Program-made: the position numbers and the translations under genes | Source: Bradyrhizobium sp. | Lineage (GTDB): Bacteria; Pseudomonadota; Alphaproteobacteria; Rhizobiales; Xanthobacteraceae | Direction of reading: 5' to 3' | NCBI GenBank assembly: GCA_028290305.1 | Contig: JAQGKC010000319.1 | Location: 1-40,154, forward strand | Length of the DNA: 40,154 bases | Shown: positions 1 through 8,525 of the stretch, in pieces | Numbering within the stretch: the stretch's first letter is position 1 | How the letters are laid out: each line of letters begins with the position of its first letter | The notes under the pieces: generated by a model | What the model was told of the DNA's origin: nothing | Databases searched by the model: none | The model's input: the letters and a program-made list of their open reading frames with translations, nothing else

Positions 1-1
1 T

Positions 2-622
2 GAAATCATCTACGTCAATGACGGCTCGACCGATGCGACGCCTGAGCGATTGCTTGAGATCATGAAGCAGCGCGGCAATCTGCGCCAGATCCGCCACGCA
101 ATCTCGTCAGGTCAGTCGGCGGCGGTGCGCAGCGGGGTCCGCGCCGCGCGCGGTGCCATCGTCGCGACACTCGATGGCGACGGACAAAACAATCCGGCGT
201 TCCTGCCGGATTTGATTTCGGCGATCGAAAATGGCGGCGGCCGCGTCGGTCTCGTCGCCGGTCAAAGGGTAGGACGCAAGGATACCGGATTAAAGAAAAT
301 CCAGTCGCGCATTGCCAATGGCGTGCGCGGTGCAATCCTGCGCGATGGCACCCGCGATACCGGCTGCGGCCTTAAAGCGTTCCGGCGTGAGGTGTTCCTG
401 ATGATGCCGTATTTCGACGGGCTTCATCGTTTTCTGCCGGCGCTGGTGCGCCGCGAAGGCTACGAGATTGCCTATGTCGATGTGACCGACCGGCCGCGCC
501 ATTCCGGCGTGTCAAACTACGGCTTTTTCGATCGGCTATGGATCGGAATCATGGATATCGCCGGAGTGTGGTGGCTGATCCGCCGCAAGAAGCCGACGCC
601 CGTTGCGACCGAGGTGCAATGA
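2..622 (+). CDS. Family 2 glycosyltransferase, 5' end outside window
   Basis: The last 206 residues of a GT-A glycosyltransferase are visible; the start lies left of the window. The visible part opens with EIIYVNDGSTDAT, the nucleotide-sugar-binding motif of family 2 enzymes, and a metal-binding DGDGQNNP follows at about residue 58. This pattern is typical of polyprenyl-phosphate sugar transferases (DPM1/ArnC-like), which load a sugar on a lipid carrier at the inner face of the cytoplasmic membrane. The C-terminus has an aromatic, weakly hydrophobic stretch (FFDRLWIGIMDIAGVWW) and a basic tail. The stop overlaps the next gene (ATGATG at 619), so the two are translationally coupled. The pairing with a LABN-domain protein suggests lipid A or related glycolipid decoration. 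The sugar cannot be told from sequence. Confidence 0.9.
   Translation, partial: EIIYVNDGSTDATPERLLEIMKQRGNLRQIRHAISSGQSAAVRSGVRAARGAIVATLDGDGQNNPAFLPDLISAIENGGGRVGLVAGQRVGRKDTGLKKIQSRIANGVRGAILRDGTRDTGCGLKAFRREVFLMMPYFDGLHRFLPALVRREGYEIAYVDVTDRPRHSGVSNYGFFDRLWIGIMDIAGVWWLIRRKKPTPVATEVQ
499..616 (+). repeat. Direct repeat, copy 1 (glycosyltransferase 3' end)
   Basis: These 118 bp at the 3' end of the glycosyltransferase recur at 2360-2477 with seven mismatches by eye (about 94% identity). Both copies end at the codons for ATEV just before a LABN gene. Confidence 0.9.
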
Positions 623-954
623 TGTTGATCCAGTACGGGCAGGATCTCGGCAATTATCTCTATGACGTTTTCGTCGCCAAGTTCGATTTTTGGCTCGCCT
701 TCGGTCTGGTCGCACAATTGTTTTTCACGGCACGTTTTCTGGTGCAGTGGATATCAAGCGAGCGCGCCGGACAAAGCGTGGTGCCGATGGCGTTCTGGTT
801 TTTCTCGATGGGTGGCGGATTGATGACGCTGGTCTACGGCATCGTCAAACGTGAGCCCGTGATCATCCTTGGACAGGCGATGGCCACCGTCATCTATATC
901 CGCAATATCATGTTGATCCTGAAGAATCGCGCGAGCGGATCGCAGACGCTGTAG
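619..954 (+). CDS. LABN-domain (lipid A biosynthesis N-terminal) membrane protein, copy 1
   Basis: A small integral membrane protein of 111 residues with three to four hydrophobic segments. It carries the hallmarks of the LABN family (PF07578): VQWISSER, the VVPMAFWFFS-GGG stretch, and IYIRNIMLI near the end. The family is named after the N-terminal extension of some LpxB proteins; free-standing copies commonly sit beside DPM1-like transferases and are thought to serve glycolipid assembly or transfer at the membrane, but the biochemistry is not settled. Start chosen at ATG 619 (a second ATG follows at 622) because it overlaps the stop of the upstream transferase. A diverged paralogue lies at 2485-2814. 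Confidence 0.88.
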   Translation: MMLIQYGQDLGNYLYDVFVAKFDFWLAFGLVAQLFFTARFLVQWISSERAGQSVVPMAFWFFSMGGGLMTLVYGIVKREPVIILGQAMATVIYIRNIMLILKNRASGSQTL

Positions 955-1157
955 CGCTAGACCAGCGCTGTAATATGGAATCTTTGGAACGTTTGATTGA
1001 AAATGCTTGGGTAAGGTCAAACGGGCGACAGAAAAAAATTGCACGATAAGTGCGACGAATGGCACGGAACTCTTCATATGCGCGCTCGACTTTCCGGCGC
1101 TTATTGAGCGCTGGAAACTCTGCTTATGTTTTTATCGCAGGTGCCAGATGAGATGTC

Positions 1158-1823
1158 CTAGCGTGAAATCACCTGCCGTCCGGCCAGCCACTGACTCGGG
1201 CTTTCAACCGAGCTAGCCCCGATTTCCCAGCCTGCGCCGCCCCAGACCGCGTCAACGGCACCGAGAACTCCATCAATGTCCCGAATGTAGAATATATTCG
1301 GGACGGCATTGGTCAGGAGCGTCCCGGGTTCCCCATTGGGCTGAACCGTGAGCAGACACCACAGATCGCTGAGCTTTGTCTCGTGGTGGAGGTTGAGCTC
1401 TGCAATGATCTCCGCATCACGTGATGATTTGCGCAGGATGAAGGTTCGGAGAATGGCCCCGTCGCCATCATCTTCAACTTTTTGCAGGAAGCGTTGCCTG
1501 AATGCGGCGCCGAGCCAGTAAATTTTGACTTCGGCATGCGGCGAGAAGTCCTCGTTAAAATGCTCTCTCGCTACAAATTGCTCGACACGAGAAAGCGCAG
1601 ATGTGGTCGGAGGATCGGCGGGCTCCAAAGAGTGTCCGAGCGCGGGGCAGCTCACCACGCCGTGGGCCATCAGCACATCCCGGTCATCTGCGGCGACCTT
1701 CTCCGCCGTCGCTTCCACCGTGCCAGCGCTTTGAGACTTGACCGCACCCGCATCGGAGCGGGCGTATTCCACCGGCAACAAAAACATCGCGGCGCAAAGG
1801 ATGTAGTGGAGGCGTGGGATCAT
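1158..1823 (-). CDS. Secreted hypothetical protein
   Basis: A 221-residue protein not recognised as a known family. The N-terminus has a signal peptide (hydrophobic LHYILCAAMFLLPV, then a small-residue cleavage region near residue 23). The mature part is mixed alpha/beta in character with a few Cys and Trp. A GAGGAA ribosome binding site sits 5-8 bases before ATG 1823, which fixes the start. The gene stands alone on the minus strand, facing the LABN gene, and interrupts an otherwise plus-strand glycosyltransferase-LABN locus, so it may have arrived with the rearrangement seen there. Its upstream region is strongly A+T-rich. Confidence 0.7.
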   Translation of the reverse strand: MIPRLHYILCAAMFLLPVEYARSDAGAVKSQSAGTVEATAEKVAADDRDVLMAHGVVSCPALGHSLEPADPPTTSALSRVEQFVAREHFNEDFSPHAEVKIYWLGAAFRQRFLQKVEDDGDGAILRTFILRKSSRDAEIIAELNLHHETKLSDLWCLLTVQPNGEPGTLLTNAVPNIFYIRDIDGVLGAVDAVWGGAGWEIGASSVESPSQWLAGRQVISR

Positions 1824-2359
1824 TTTTCTGTTCCTCGCATTCGATCGAGGAAAACAGGGTAAACAAAGTAATATCCATGTAAATGAGTGTGTTAAACTTT
1901 GGTTAAGGATAAAATTTCAGATAAATATCGATAAAAACTACGGATGAATACTCGCAAATACAGTAGATAACTAAATTTATATTTTAATGATCGCATACGA
2001 GAAATAAGCGCCAGCTCCGAGGCATTGCTGGCCTCACTAAAGGACCGGTCGTTTGCTACTGGGACTTTATGGATTAATCCCGGAAGGACGGCCGTCTCGG
2101 GGAATTGCGCTGTCGGATCTAACGCAACACAACCATCCGCCTGGCGACGTTGTGCGTTTACAGCGGCCTGTTTTGAAAACACGAATGCCGATTCCGTCAG
2201 TACCGTTGGCCGGGTGCTGACCGTATTGAGCCGAATGTGGCGGTGACCCTGATCGTCGTCCACTGTAACGTGAGCATCCATGCAAGCTGAGCTCTTGAAG
2301 CATTCACGACGGACCGAGCGGATATTCGATTTGATCGTTCTGCCTTCATGGTGGCCGCA
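1824..2359. other. Non-coding or decayed stretch with A+T-rich island
   Basis: About 1860-1995 is markedly A+T-rich compared with the rest of the window and probably contains the promoter of the minus-strand gene ending at 1158. From 2000 to 2359 there are open frames on both strands but none with a convincing start, ribosome binding site or recognisable domain. The longest (minus, reaching 1892) runs antisense through the glycosyltransferase remnant and is not credible. I read this as decayed or inserted DNA of unknown origin. Confidence 0.5.
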
Positions 2360-2492
2360 CCATTTCGGCGTGTCAAACTTCGGATTTTTCGATCGGCTAT
2401 GGATTGGAATCATGGATATCGTCGGAGCGTGGTGGCCGATCCGCCGCAAGAAGCCGACGCCCGTTGCGACCGAGGTGACGTCCCATGACTGA
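2360..2492 (+). pseudogene. Glycosyltransferase 3'-end remnant (direct repeat copy 2)
   Basis: Bases 2360-2477 repeat 499-616 with about 94% identity and keep the reading frame of the glycosyltransferase C-terminus (GVSNFGFFDRLWIGIMDIV, then IRRKKPTPVATEV). It ends with four new residues and a stop at 2490-2492, overlapping the start of the second LABN gene at 2485. No catalytic part of a transferase precedes it. This is a truncated duplicate, not a functional enzyme. Confidence 0.85.
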
Positions 2493-2814
2493 TCTGTTCA
2501 ATTCACTCGGCAGCTATCTGCACGATGTCTTCGTCATCAAGTTCGATGCCTGGGTTGTTCTCGGATTTGTGGCGCAAGGATTTTTCACCATGCGTTTTGT
2601 GGTGCAATGGATCGCATCGGAGCGCGCGCGCAAAAGCGTGGTCCCGGTGGCGTTCTGGTTTTTTTCGATTGGCGGCGGCGTGTTGCTGCTGGTCTATGCG
2701 CTGTATCGCAGAGACCCGGTATTTATCGCCGGCCAGGCGCTCGGGTTGGTGGTCTACGTTCGCAATTTGTATTTTATCATTTTGACCGGACGGCAGGCGT
2801 CGTCGGGGAGGTGA
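2485..2814 (+). CDS. LABN-domain membrane protein, copy 2
   Basis: A 109-residue membrane protein homologous to the one at 619-954, with the same landmarks: VQWIASER, VVPVAFWFFSIGGG and VYVRNLYFI. The two differ at many positions (roughly 55-60% identity by eye), far more than the glycosyltransferase tails in front of them. ATG 2485 overlaps the stop of the transferase remnant, mirroring the arrangement of copy 1. Role presumably as for copy 1, in glycolipid transfer at the cytoplasmic membrane, but it has lost its own transferase partner here. Confidence 0.87.
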   Translation: MTDLFNSLGSYLHDVFVIKFDAWVVLGFVAQGFFTMRFVVQWIASERARKSVVPVAFWFFSIGGGVLLLVYALYRRDPVFIAGQALGLVVYVRNLYFIILTGRQASSGR

Positions 2815-3026
2815 GTATTGCGCCCGAGCATTCTGAGTTCGGGCGTAGACTCATGAATGCGGTCAAAGCCGGCGGAGGCGTCTGCTGTCGGGCGTTAGCG
2901 GCAACCGCGCAGCAAGCCAAAATGATTCAGGCGCATTTGGGCGAACGTGTTCCGCCGCATTTGTTGGCCGCAAACTTATTCAATGAGATGTCACAAATTT
3001 TTCGTCCGCTTGTGACCGAGCTCTGA
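2811..3026 (+). CDS. Possible small hypothetical protein
   Basis: An open frame of 71 residues starting with GTG 2811, which overlaps the LABN stop (GTGA). An ATG at 2853 would give 57 residues. The C-terminal part (HLGERVPPHLLAANLFNEM) looks protein-like, with a Cys-Cys pair earlier. There is no good separate ribosome binding site and no recognised domain. It may be a translationally coupled small gene or a chance open frame. Confidence 0.3.
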   Translation: MSIAPEHSEFGRRLMNAVKAGGGVCCRALAATAQQAKMIQAHLGERVPPHLLAANLFNEMSQIFRPLVTEL

Positions 3027-3106
3027 AAAACTCTGTGCGGCGCTCCATTTCAGTTGCCGCGCGTAACTCTTGTCATTCAATTTCAACGCTTTAAGGAGGC
3101 GATCCC

Positions 3107-4936
3107 ATGCGCTTGCCGTTAGCTCTAGGCCTGGTTTCCGTTCTCGCCCTTACGGTCGTGGGTAGGGGGGCCGTCGCAGACGATCGGCACGGCCGTGATT
3201 CGGATGACCAGCACGTTCACACCGCGACGCCGATCAAACATGTCGTCGTGATCTTCCAGGAAAACGTTTCGTTTGACCATTACTTCGGCACTTATCCGAA
3301 GGCCTCGAATCTATCCGGCGAGAAGCCGTTCACGGCGGCGCCGCACACGCCGAAGGTCAATAATCTCGTCACCCCGCTCGACGTCAATCACAATTTCACG
3401 CCGCTCGCGGGCCTCGATCTTCTCAACAACAATCCCAACAGCAACCCCAGCAATCCAGCTGCTCCCAACAACAGCGCGAGCAATGGCGCTGGCGCGTCGA
3501 ATCCGTTCCGGCTGTCGCCGTCACAAGCGTTGACGGCGGATCAGGGGCACAACGAAAGCCCGGAGGAGAGCGCCTACAACAACGGGCGGATGGACGGCTT
3601 CCCCGCCTTCGTCGGAACCGCGGGTCCGCCGCCGACCGGCATTGGCAGCAAGGCGCTGGTGATGGGATATTACGACGGCAACACCGTCACCGCATTGTGG
3701 AATTACGCCCAGCATTTCGCCTTGAACGACAACAATTACACGACGCAGTTCGGCCCCTCGACGCCGGGTGCGCTCAATTTGATCTCTGGTCAGACCAACG
3801 GGATCGCCGCGAGCCTCAACGTCCTCGACGGCTCGGGTAATTTGCTGCACGGCACCCACGAGGCGTTCGGCGATGCAGCCCACGTCCCCAGCAACATTAC
3901 CGAGATCGGCGATGGTGATCCGCTGATGGACGCTTGCTCCAATTCGAGCATCGATCAGGTTACGATGGCCGGCAAGAACATCGGCGACCTGCTCAATGCC
4001 AAGGGCATTACCTGGGGCTCGTTCATGGGCGGGTTCGATCTGACGGTCGTCAATCCCAACGGCACCACCGGCTGCGCGCGGGAGACCAATCCAACCGCGC
4101 CGGGCACGCCCGCCTCGACGTCGCCCGATTACATTCCGCACCACGCCTGGTTCCAATACTACGTGTCGACCCGGAATCCGACCCACGCCCGTCCAAGTTC
4201 GGTCGCAGCCATCGGTCACAGCCTGATTCCGCACACCAACACGCCGGACCCGGCCAATCACCAGTATGACATCCGCGACTTCTTCACCTCGCTCCAGGCA
4301 GGCAACCTGCCGGCCGTGAGCTTCCTCAAGGCGGCGGCGTTCGAAGATGGTCATGCCGGATACTCCGACCCGCTGGACGAGCAGCATTTCGTGGTCGGCG
4401 TTATTAACGCCTTGCAGAAGAGCCCGGAATGGTCCGAGACCGCCGTGATCATTCTCTATGACGATTCCGACGGCTGGTACGACCACCAAATGCCGCCGGT
4501 GGTGAACTCTTCGTTCAACCCCGCGGTGGACACGCTGAACGGTCCAGGCGTCTGCAAAACGAGCAACGGATTCCAGCAGGGCAAGCCGGTTCCGGCAACG
4601 CCGCTCAACGGCAACTTCGGTCAGCCGGAATGGGGCCGCTGCGGTTACGGCACCCGCATGCCGCTGCTGGTGGTGTCGCCCTTTGCGAAGCAAAATTACG
4701 TCGATCATACGCTGACCGATCAGACCTCAGTGCTCCGCTTCGTCGAAGACAACTGGCTTTCCGGTGAACGCATTCAACCGGGCGGCTCGTTCGATACCAT
4801 CGCCGGTCCGCTCGACAACATGTTCGATTTCAACAAACGCGACGACGACGGTCCGCGCAAGCTGGTCCTCGATGAGACGACGGGGGTGGTGGTCTCGGCG
4901 TCCCGAAGGGACGACGATGGTCGTGACCAACACTAG
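3107..4936 (+). CDS. Secreted phosphoesterase (acid phosphatase / phospholipase C family)
   Basis: A 609-residue member of the alkaline-phosphatase-superfamily phosphoesterases (PF04185), which hydrolyse phosphomonoesters or phospholipids outside the cytoplasm. A signal peptide covers about residues 1-24. The signature QENVSFDHYFGTYP at 51-64 holds the metal-binding Glu-Asn and the His of this family, and DDSDGWYDHQMPP further on supplies the second metal site. A third block, GTRMPLLVVSPFAK, is also typical. An excellent ribosome binding site (AAGGAGG at 3093-3099) fixes the start. Short Asp/Arg/His-rich stretches flank the domain at both ends. It appears monocistronic; the substrate (phosphate scavenging or phospholipid) cannot be decided here. 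Confidence 0.9.
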   Translation: MRLPLALGLVSVLALTVVGRGAVADDRHGRDSDDQHVHTATPIKHVVVIFQENVSFDHYFGTYPKASNLSGEKPFTAAPHTPKVNNLVTPLDVNHNFTPLAGLDLLNNNPNSNPSNPAAPNNSASNGAGASNPFRLSPSQALTADQGHNESPEESAYNNGRMDGFPAFVGTAGPPPTGIGSKALVMGYYDGNTVTALWNYAQHFALNDNNYTTQFGPSTPGALNLISGQTNGIAASLNVLDGSGNLLHGTHEAFGDAAHVPSNITEIGDGDPLMDACSNSSIDQVTMAGKNIGDLLNAKGITWGSFMGGFDLTVVNPNGTTGCARETNPTAPGTPASTSPDYIPHHAWFQYYVSTRNPTHARPSSVAAIGHSLIPHTNTPDPANHQYDIRDFFTSLQAGNLPAVSFLKAAAFEDGHAGYSDPLDEQHFVVGVINALQKSPEWSETAVIILYDDSDGWYDHQMPPVVNSSFNPAVDTLNGPGVCKTSNGFQQGKPVPATPLNGNFGQPEWGRCGYGTRMPLLVVSPFAKQNYVDHTLTDQTSVLRFVEDNWLSGERIQPGGSFDTIAGPLDNMFDFNKRDDDGPRKLVLDETTGVVVSASRRDDDGRDQH

Positions 4937-4986
4937 ATCATGATTCGACTAGATTGAATCGGATCACGCTCTAACGCAAACGCGCG

Positions 4987-5013
4987 CCGGCGGGGTGGTT
5001 GCCACCTCGCCGG
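4987..5013. terminator. Hairpin between convergent genes
   Basis: A 12-bp inverted repeat (CCGGCGGGGTGG / CCACCTCGCCGG, one G-T pair) with a 3-base loop lies after the phosphoesterase stop. A T-rich TATTTTAT begins about 12 bases beyond. It lies between two convergent genes and could stop transcription from both sides. Confidence 0.55.
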
Positions 5014-5156
5014 ATTCGCGATCGGTATTTTATCGTTCTAACGTGACCGCGGCCCTTCTTGTGAAGATTTACTAGATCGAAAGCCCCATACACCGGCAAG
5101 CTTCTTCGTGAATATTAGTTTAATTCCGCGCGCGCTGGGTTTGGCGATTCTCCTCA

Positions 5157-6851
5157 TTAGTGAGAGGAAGTTTGCGCAGCCGACGCGGGCAGTGCCGCCA
5201 GATCGCTGGTGGTCTGCTTGTCGGCCGGGAGTTCGCCCGCCGCGTCGAGGACGGGATAAGCCACCGAACAGATATGCGAGTGAATTCGCCGGAGGTCGCG
5301 TAGCACGTCGAGATGCAGCGAGGTGGTCTCGATCGTCTCAGGCCGGCCTTCACGCAAGCGGTCGAGATGTCGTTCGGTGGCGGCAAGCTCGGTATTTCGC
5401 AGATGCGCCTTCTCCGCGAGAAGCTTGCGGGCTTCATTGACGTCGCCCGACATGAAGACGCCGAATGCGATGCGCAGGGAGTCCATGGTTCGCTTGTGGA
5501 ATGCCGACAATTCTTCCGCGCCTTCCGGCGAAAACTGAAACCTGCGCTTGATCTTTTTGGTCGCGAGTTCGCTCAGATTCTTGTCGATGATATCGCCGAT
5601 GTGCTCGAGGTTGATGGTGAAGGAAATGATCTCCATCGCGCGCTGTCCCTCGCGTTCGTCGAGGCTGCCACGCGTGAGTTTGGTCACATAAAGTTTGATC
5701 GCCTCGTCGAGGTTGTCGACACTGTTGTCCATCTTGGACACCTGATCGACCAAGGCGCGATCGTTGGTCATGACAGCCGCCATCACCTTGCGCAGCATGA
5801 CCTCGACGAGATCGCCCATATGCAAGGTTTCGCGCGCGGCGTCCGCCAGGGCCAGCGAGGGCGTTTCAAGCGCGCTCTCGTCGAGGTAGCGCGGCCGCGA
5901 CGGGTCGGCCTCCTGGATTTTGTTCGGCAGAAGCGTTTTCAGGAGCCGCGCCATGCTGCCGAGCAGGCCGATGAAGATGATCGCCGTCGCCACGTTGAAC
6001 GCGGTGTGAAATTCGGCGGTCATCTTCGCGAGGTCGGGCTGCCATGCCTGCAATATCTCGGTGATCGGACGCAGGAACGGTGCGACCAGCAGCACACCGA
6101 CCAGCCGGTTGATGAGATTGCCGAGCGGCAGACGGTAGCTTGCGGGGTTGTCGCGGCGCGCGCCCTCGAAGATGGGATTGATCGCGCTGCCGAGATTGGC
6201 GCCAAGCACAAGCGCCAGCGATGCGAAAGGTGAAATGAACTGCGCGTAAGCAAGCGACATGATCAAGAGAACGCTGGCCACGCTTGAATGCACCGCCCAG
6301 GTGACGACAGCGCCGATGACGATGCAGAGCACGGGATCACCGGTGATGGCGCTCATGAAGACGCGTACGCCCGGCGCATTCTCCGCAGGCGCCAGCGTGT
6401 CGAGCAGAATATGCAGCGCCAGCAGCATCAGGCCGAGACCGATTGAAACCCGGCCAATATCCTTGATCCGCGAGCGTGCGCCGCTACGGAAGGCAACCAG
6501 GCCAAGGATAAAGAGAATCGGCGCCACGGCTGAGATGTTGAACGACAGGATTTGAACGATCAGCGTGGTACCGACATTGGCGCCGAGCATGATCGCCAGC
6601 GCCGGGACCAGACTGACCAGACCCTCGGCGGTGAAGGAGCTCGTGATCAGGGCGGTCGCGGTACTGCTCTGCAAAAGCGCGGTCAGACCGATGCCCGCGG
6701 CAAAGGCGGCGAAGCGGTTTTTCAGCGCTTTCGCCAGCAGCAGACGGAGATCGGGACCGAAGGCGCGCAAAATTCCGCTGTGGACCATGTGCAGGCCCCA
6801 CAGCAGCAATGCCACGCCACCCATCAGGTCGAGAAGAACGATGCTTCCCAT
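5157..6851 (-). CDS. Na/Pi cotransporter family protein with PhoU-like tail
   Basis: A 564-residue membrane protein of the NptA/YjbB type. Two Na_Pi_cotrans repeats (PF02690) occupy about residues 10-310: the first has the QSSTATA motif at 61-67 followed by GANVGTT, the second has HSSVAS at 188-193 followed by GANLGSA. The C-terminal third (about 350-545) is helical and PhoU-like. The family moves phosphate across the inner membrane with sodium; bacterial members are often exporters that relieve phosphate excess. It is preceded by metC on the same strand, about 150 bp away, and is convergent with the phosphoesterase; no pho box was identified. Confidence 0.9.
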   Translation of the reverse strand: MGSIVLLDLMGGVALLLWGLHMVHSGILRAFGPDLRLLLAKALKNRFAAFAAGIGLTALLQSSTATALITSSFTAEGLVSLVPALAIMLGANVGTTLIVQILSFNISAVAPILFILGLVAFRSGARSRIKDIGRVSIGLGLMLLALHILLDTLAPAENAPGVRVFMSAITGDPVLCIVIGAVVTWAVHSSVASVLLIMSLAYAQFISPFASLALVLGANLGSAINPIFEGARRDNPASYRLPLGNLINRLVGVLLVAPFLRPITEILQAWQPDLAKMTAEFHTAFNVATAIIFIGLLGSMARLLKTLLPNKIQEADPSRPRYLDESALETPSLALADAARETLHMGDLVEVMLRKVMAAVMTNDRALVDQVSKMDNSVDNLDEAIKLYVTKLTRGSLDEREGQRAMEIISFTINLEHIGDIIDKNLSELATKKIKRRFQFSPEGAEELSAFHKRTMDSLRIAFGVFMSGDVNEARKLLAEKAHLRNTELAATERHLDRLREGRPETIETTSLHLDVLRDLRRIHSHICSVAYPVLDAAGELPADKQTTSDLAALPASAAQTSSH

Positions 6852-7002
6852 GCTCTTTTGCTTCCGGATTTGAGTCGAAAGATCAGGCTATCGGCAAACG
6901 ACAGCGGATCAATGTTTTTCTTCGCGGGACAGCGCAAAAATACGGCGGCAGCGCCATCCTCGGTGGTGCAAAGCTAAGGTGCCGAAAGCAGCTTCTCAAG
7001 AG

Positions 7003-8196
7003 CTATGCGGCGTTGAAGGCCGCAAACCCGCGCTCGAGATCGGCTTTGAGATCGTCGACATTCTCCAGTCCGATGTGGAGCCGCAATGTCGGCCCGCCCG
7101 GAGCCCATTTGGTCGCCGAGCGATAGCCGTCGCAGTCGAATGGAATGACAAGGCTCTCGAAGCCGCCCCATGAATAGCCCATGCCGAACAGCTTGACGGC
7201 ATCGAGCAACGCGTCGACGGCTTTCTGGGGTGCCGGCTTGAGAACGATGCTGAACAGGCCGGACGCGCCGGTGAAATCGCGTTTCCAGATCGCATGGCCC
7301 GGATCGCTTTCCAGCGCGGGATGCAACACCCTCATGACCTCGGGACGGGTCGCGAGCCATCGCGCCATTTCGAGCCCGGATCGCTGATGCTGCGCAAGCC
7401 GCACCGCCAGCGTGCGCAAGCCGCGCAGCGCCAGAAACACGTCGTCGGGCCCGGCGCAGAGGCCGAGCAGCCAGATCGCCTCGGCGATCAACGGCCAGGC
7501 CTTCGCGTTCGCCGAAATGGTGCCGAACATGATGTCGGAATGTCCGCCGATATATTTGGTCGCGGCCTGCATGCTGATATCGACGCCTTGGTCGAGCGAG
7601 CGGTGAAACAGCGGCGACGCCCATGTGTTGTCGTCGATGACAAGTGCGCCGCGCGCATGCGCCACGCTTGCAATGGCCGGAATGTCGGGCATTTCGAAGG
7701 ATTGCGATCCCGGTGCTTCGACCAGCACCGCCTTGGTGTTTGGCTTGAACAATTCGGCGATGCGGGCTCCGATCAACGGATCGAAATAGGTGGTCTCGAC
7801 GCCATAGCCGGCAAGCAATCCGTTGCAGAAATTCCGCGTGGGGCGATAGGCGTTGTCGCAGACCAGGAGATGATCTCCGGCCTTCAGAACTGCAAGCAGG
7901 GTTGTCGTGATCGCCGACAGACCGGAGGGCGCAAGACCAACGCCTGCGCATTGCGGGCCTTCGAGCGCCATCAGCGCCTCCTGCAGCGCCTTCGTGGTGG
8001 GGGTTCCTCGGCGGCCATACTGGAACTCGCCGCGATGGGCATGCAGATCGTCCGCGGTCGGATAAAGCACGGTGGAACCATGGACGACCGGGGGATTGAC
8101 GAATCCTTTCTGCGCCTTGGTGTCACGGCCCGCCGTCACCAATTTGGTTTCTGCTTTCTGCGGGCTCGATCGTTCATCATCCCTGGAAAAATTCAT
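7003..8196 (-). CDS. metC: Cystathionine beta-lyase
   Basis: A 397-residue fold-type I PLP enzyme of the Cys/Met metabolism family. It cleaves cystathionine to homocysteine, ammonia and pyruvate in methionine synthesis. The PLP Lys is K214 in AATKYIGGHSD. Upstream lie SGLSAI (phosphate binding), DNAYRPTR and the Asp of LVIDDNTWASP. The GYSWGGFESL block near the C-terminus is typical of beta-lyases rather than gamma-synthases. Start at ATG 8196. It lies divergent from aapJ across about 330 bp containing a GC-rich hairpin. Gamma-lyase activity cannot be excluded by sequence alone. Confidence 0.9.
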   Translation of the reverse strand: MNFSRDDERSSPQKAETKLVTAGRDTKAQKGFVNPPVVHGSTVLYPTADDLHAHRGEFQYGRRGTPTTKALQEALMALEGPQCAGVGLAPSGLSAITTTLLAVLKAGDHLLVCDNAYRPTRNFCNGLLAGYGVETTYFDPLIGARIAELFKPNTKAVLVEAPGSQSFEMPDIPAIASVAHARGALVIDDNTWASPLFHRSLDQGVDISMQAATKYIGGHSDIMFGTISANAKAWPLIAEAIWLLGLCAGPDDVFLALRGLRTLAVRLAQHQRSGLEMARWLATRPEVMRVLHPALESDPGHAIWKRDFTGASGLFSIVLKPAPQKAVDALLDAVKLFGMGYSWGGFESLVIPFDCDGYRSATKWAPGGPTLRLHIGLENVDDLKADLERGFAAFNAA

Positions 8197-8525
8197 CTGT
8201 CCGCTGCCACCAAAAGACTTTTTGCCGCAGCCACGATGCTTGAACGCCCGCCGGGCGGCGGGTTCGGGCTGGGTTTGTTAATAACAGGACACAGAAGACA
8301 GCCGTCAACCCCTTGACCCGGCCCACCAGTCGTTCTGTGATGCACCCCGGCTATTCAGTCGCCGCATGTTGAGGGGCCTGCCGCGACCATCGATCCATCG
8401 CTTGAGCGAACTGCACGTCAAACGGCCTGTCAGGCTCGCGTCTGCAGCAGTGGATCATTGGGTTGGCCCATCGACGCACGCGATGATAAGCAAACGTTCC
8501 CGGACGACCCTTGAAAGGCTTTGCC
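8197..8525. promoter_or_regulatory. Divergent intergenic region, metC / aapJ
   Basis: This gap must hold promoters for both genes. A GC-rich hairpin at 8247-8262 (CCCGCC, loop GGGC, GGCGGG) lies about 50 bases before the metC start, within its likely leader. I see no clear match to a SAM riboswitch or to a -35/-10 pair. On the aapJ side, GAAAGG at 8513-8518 is the ribosome binding site. Confidence 0.4.

Noticed and set aside
1061..1077. TGGCACG as the -24 box of a sigma-54 promoter
   Set aside because: The expected TTGC at -12 is missing, and no plus-strand gene follows.
1892..2449. 185-codon minus-strand open frame
   Set aside because: Its first part is antisense to the glycosyltransferase remnant, the start lacks a ribosome binding site, and the product has no recognisable fold.
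3521..4708. 395-codon minus-strand frame inside the phosphoesterase
   Set aside because: Antisense shadow of a gene with clear catalytic motifs.
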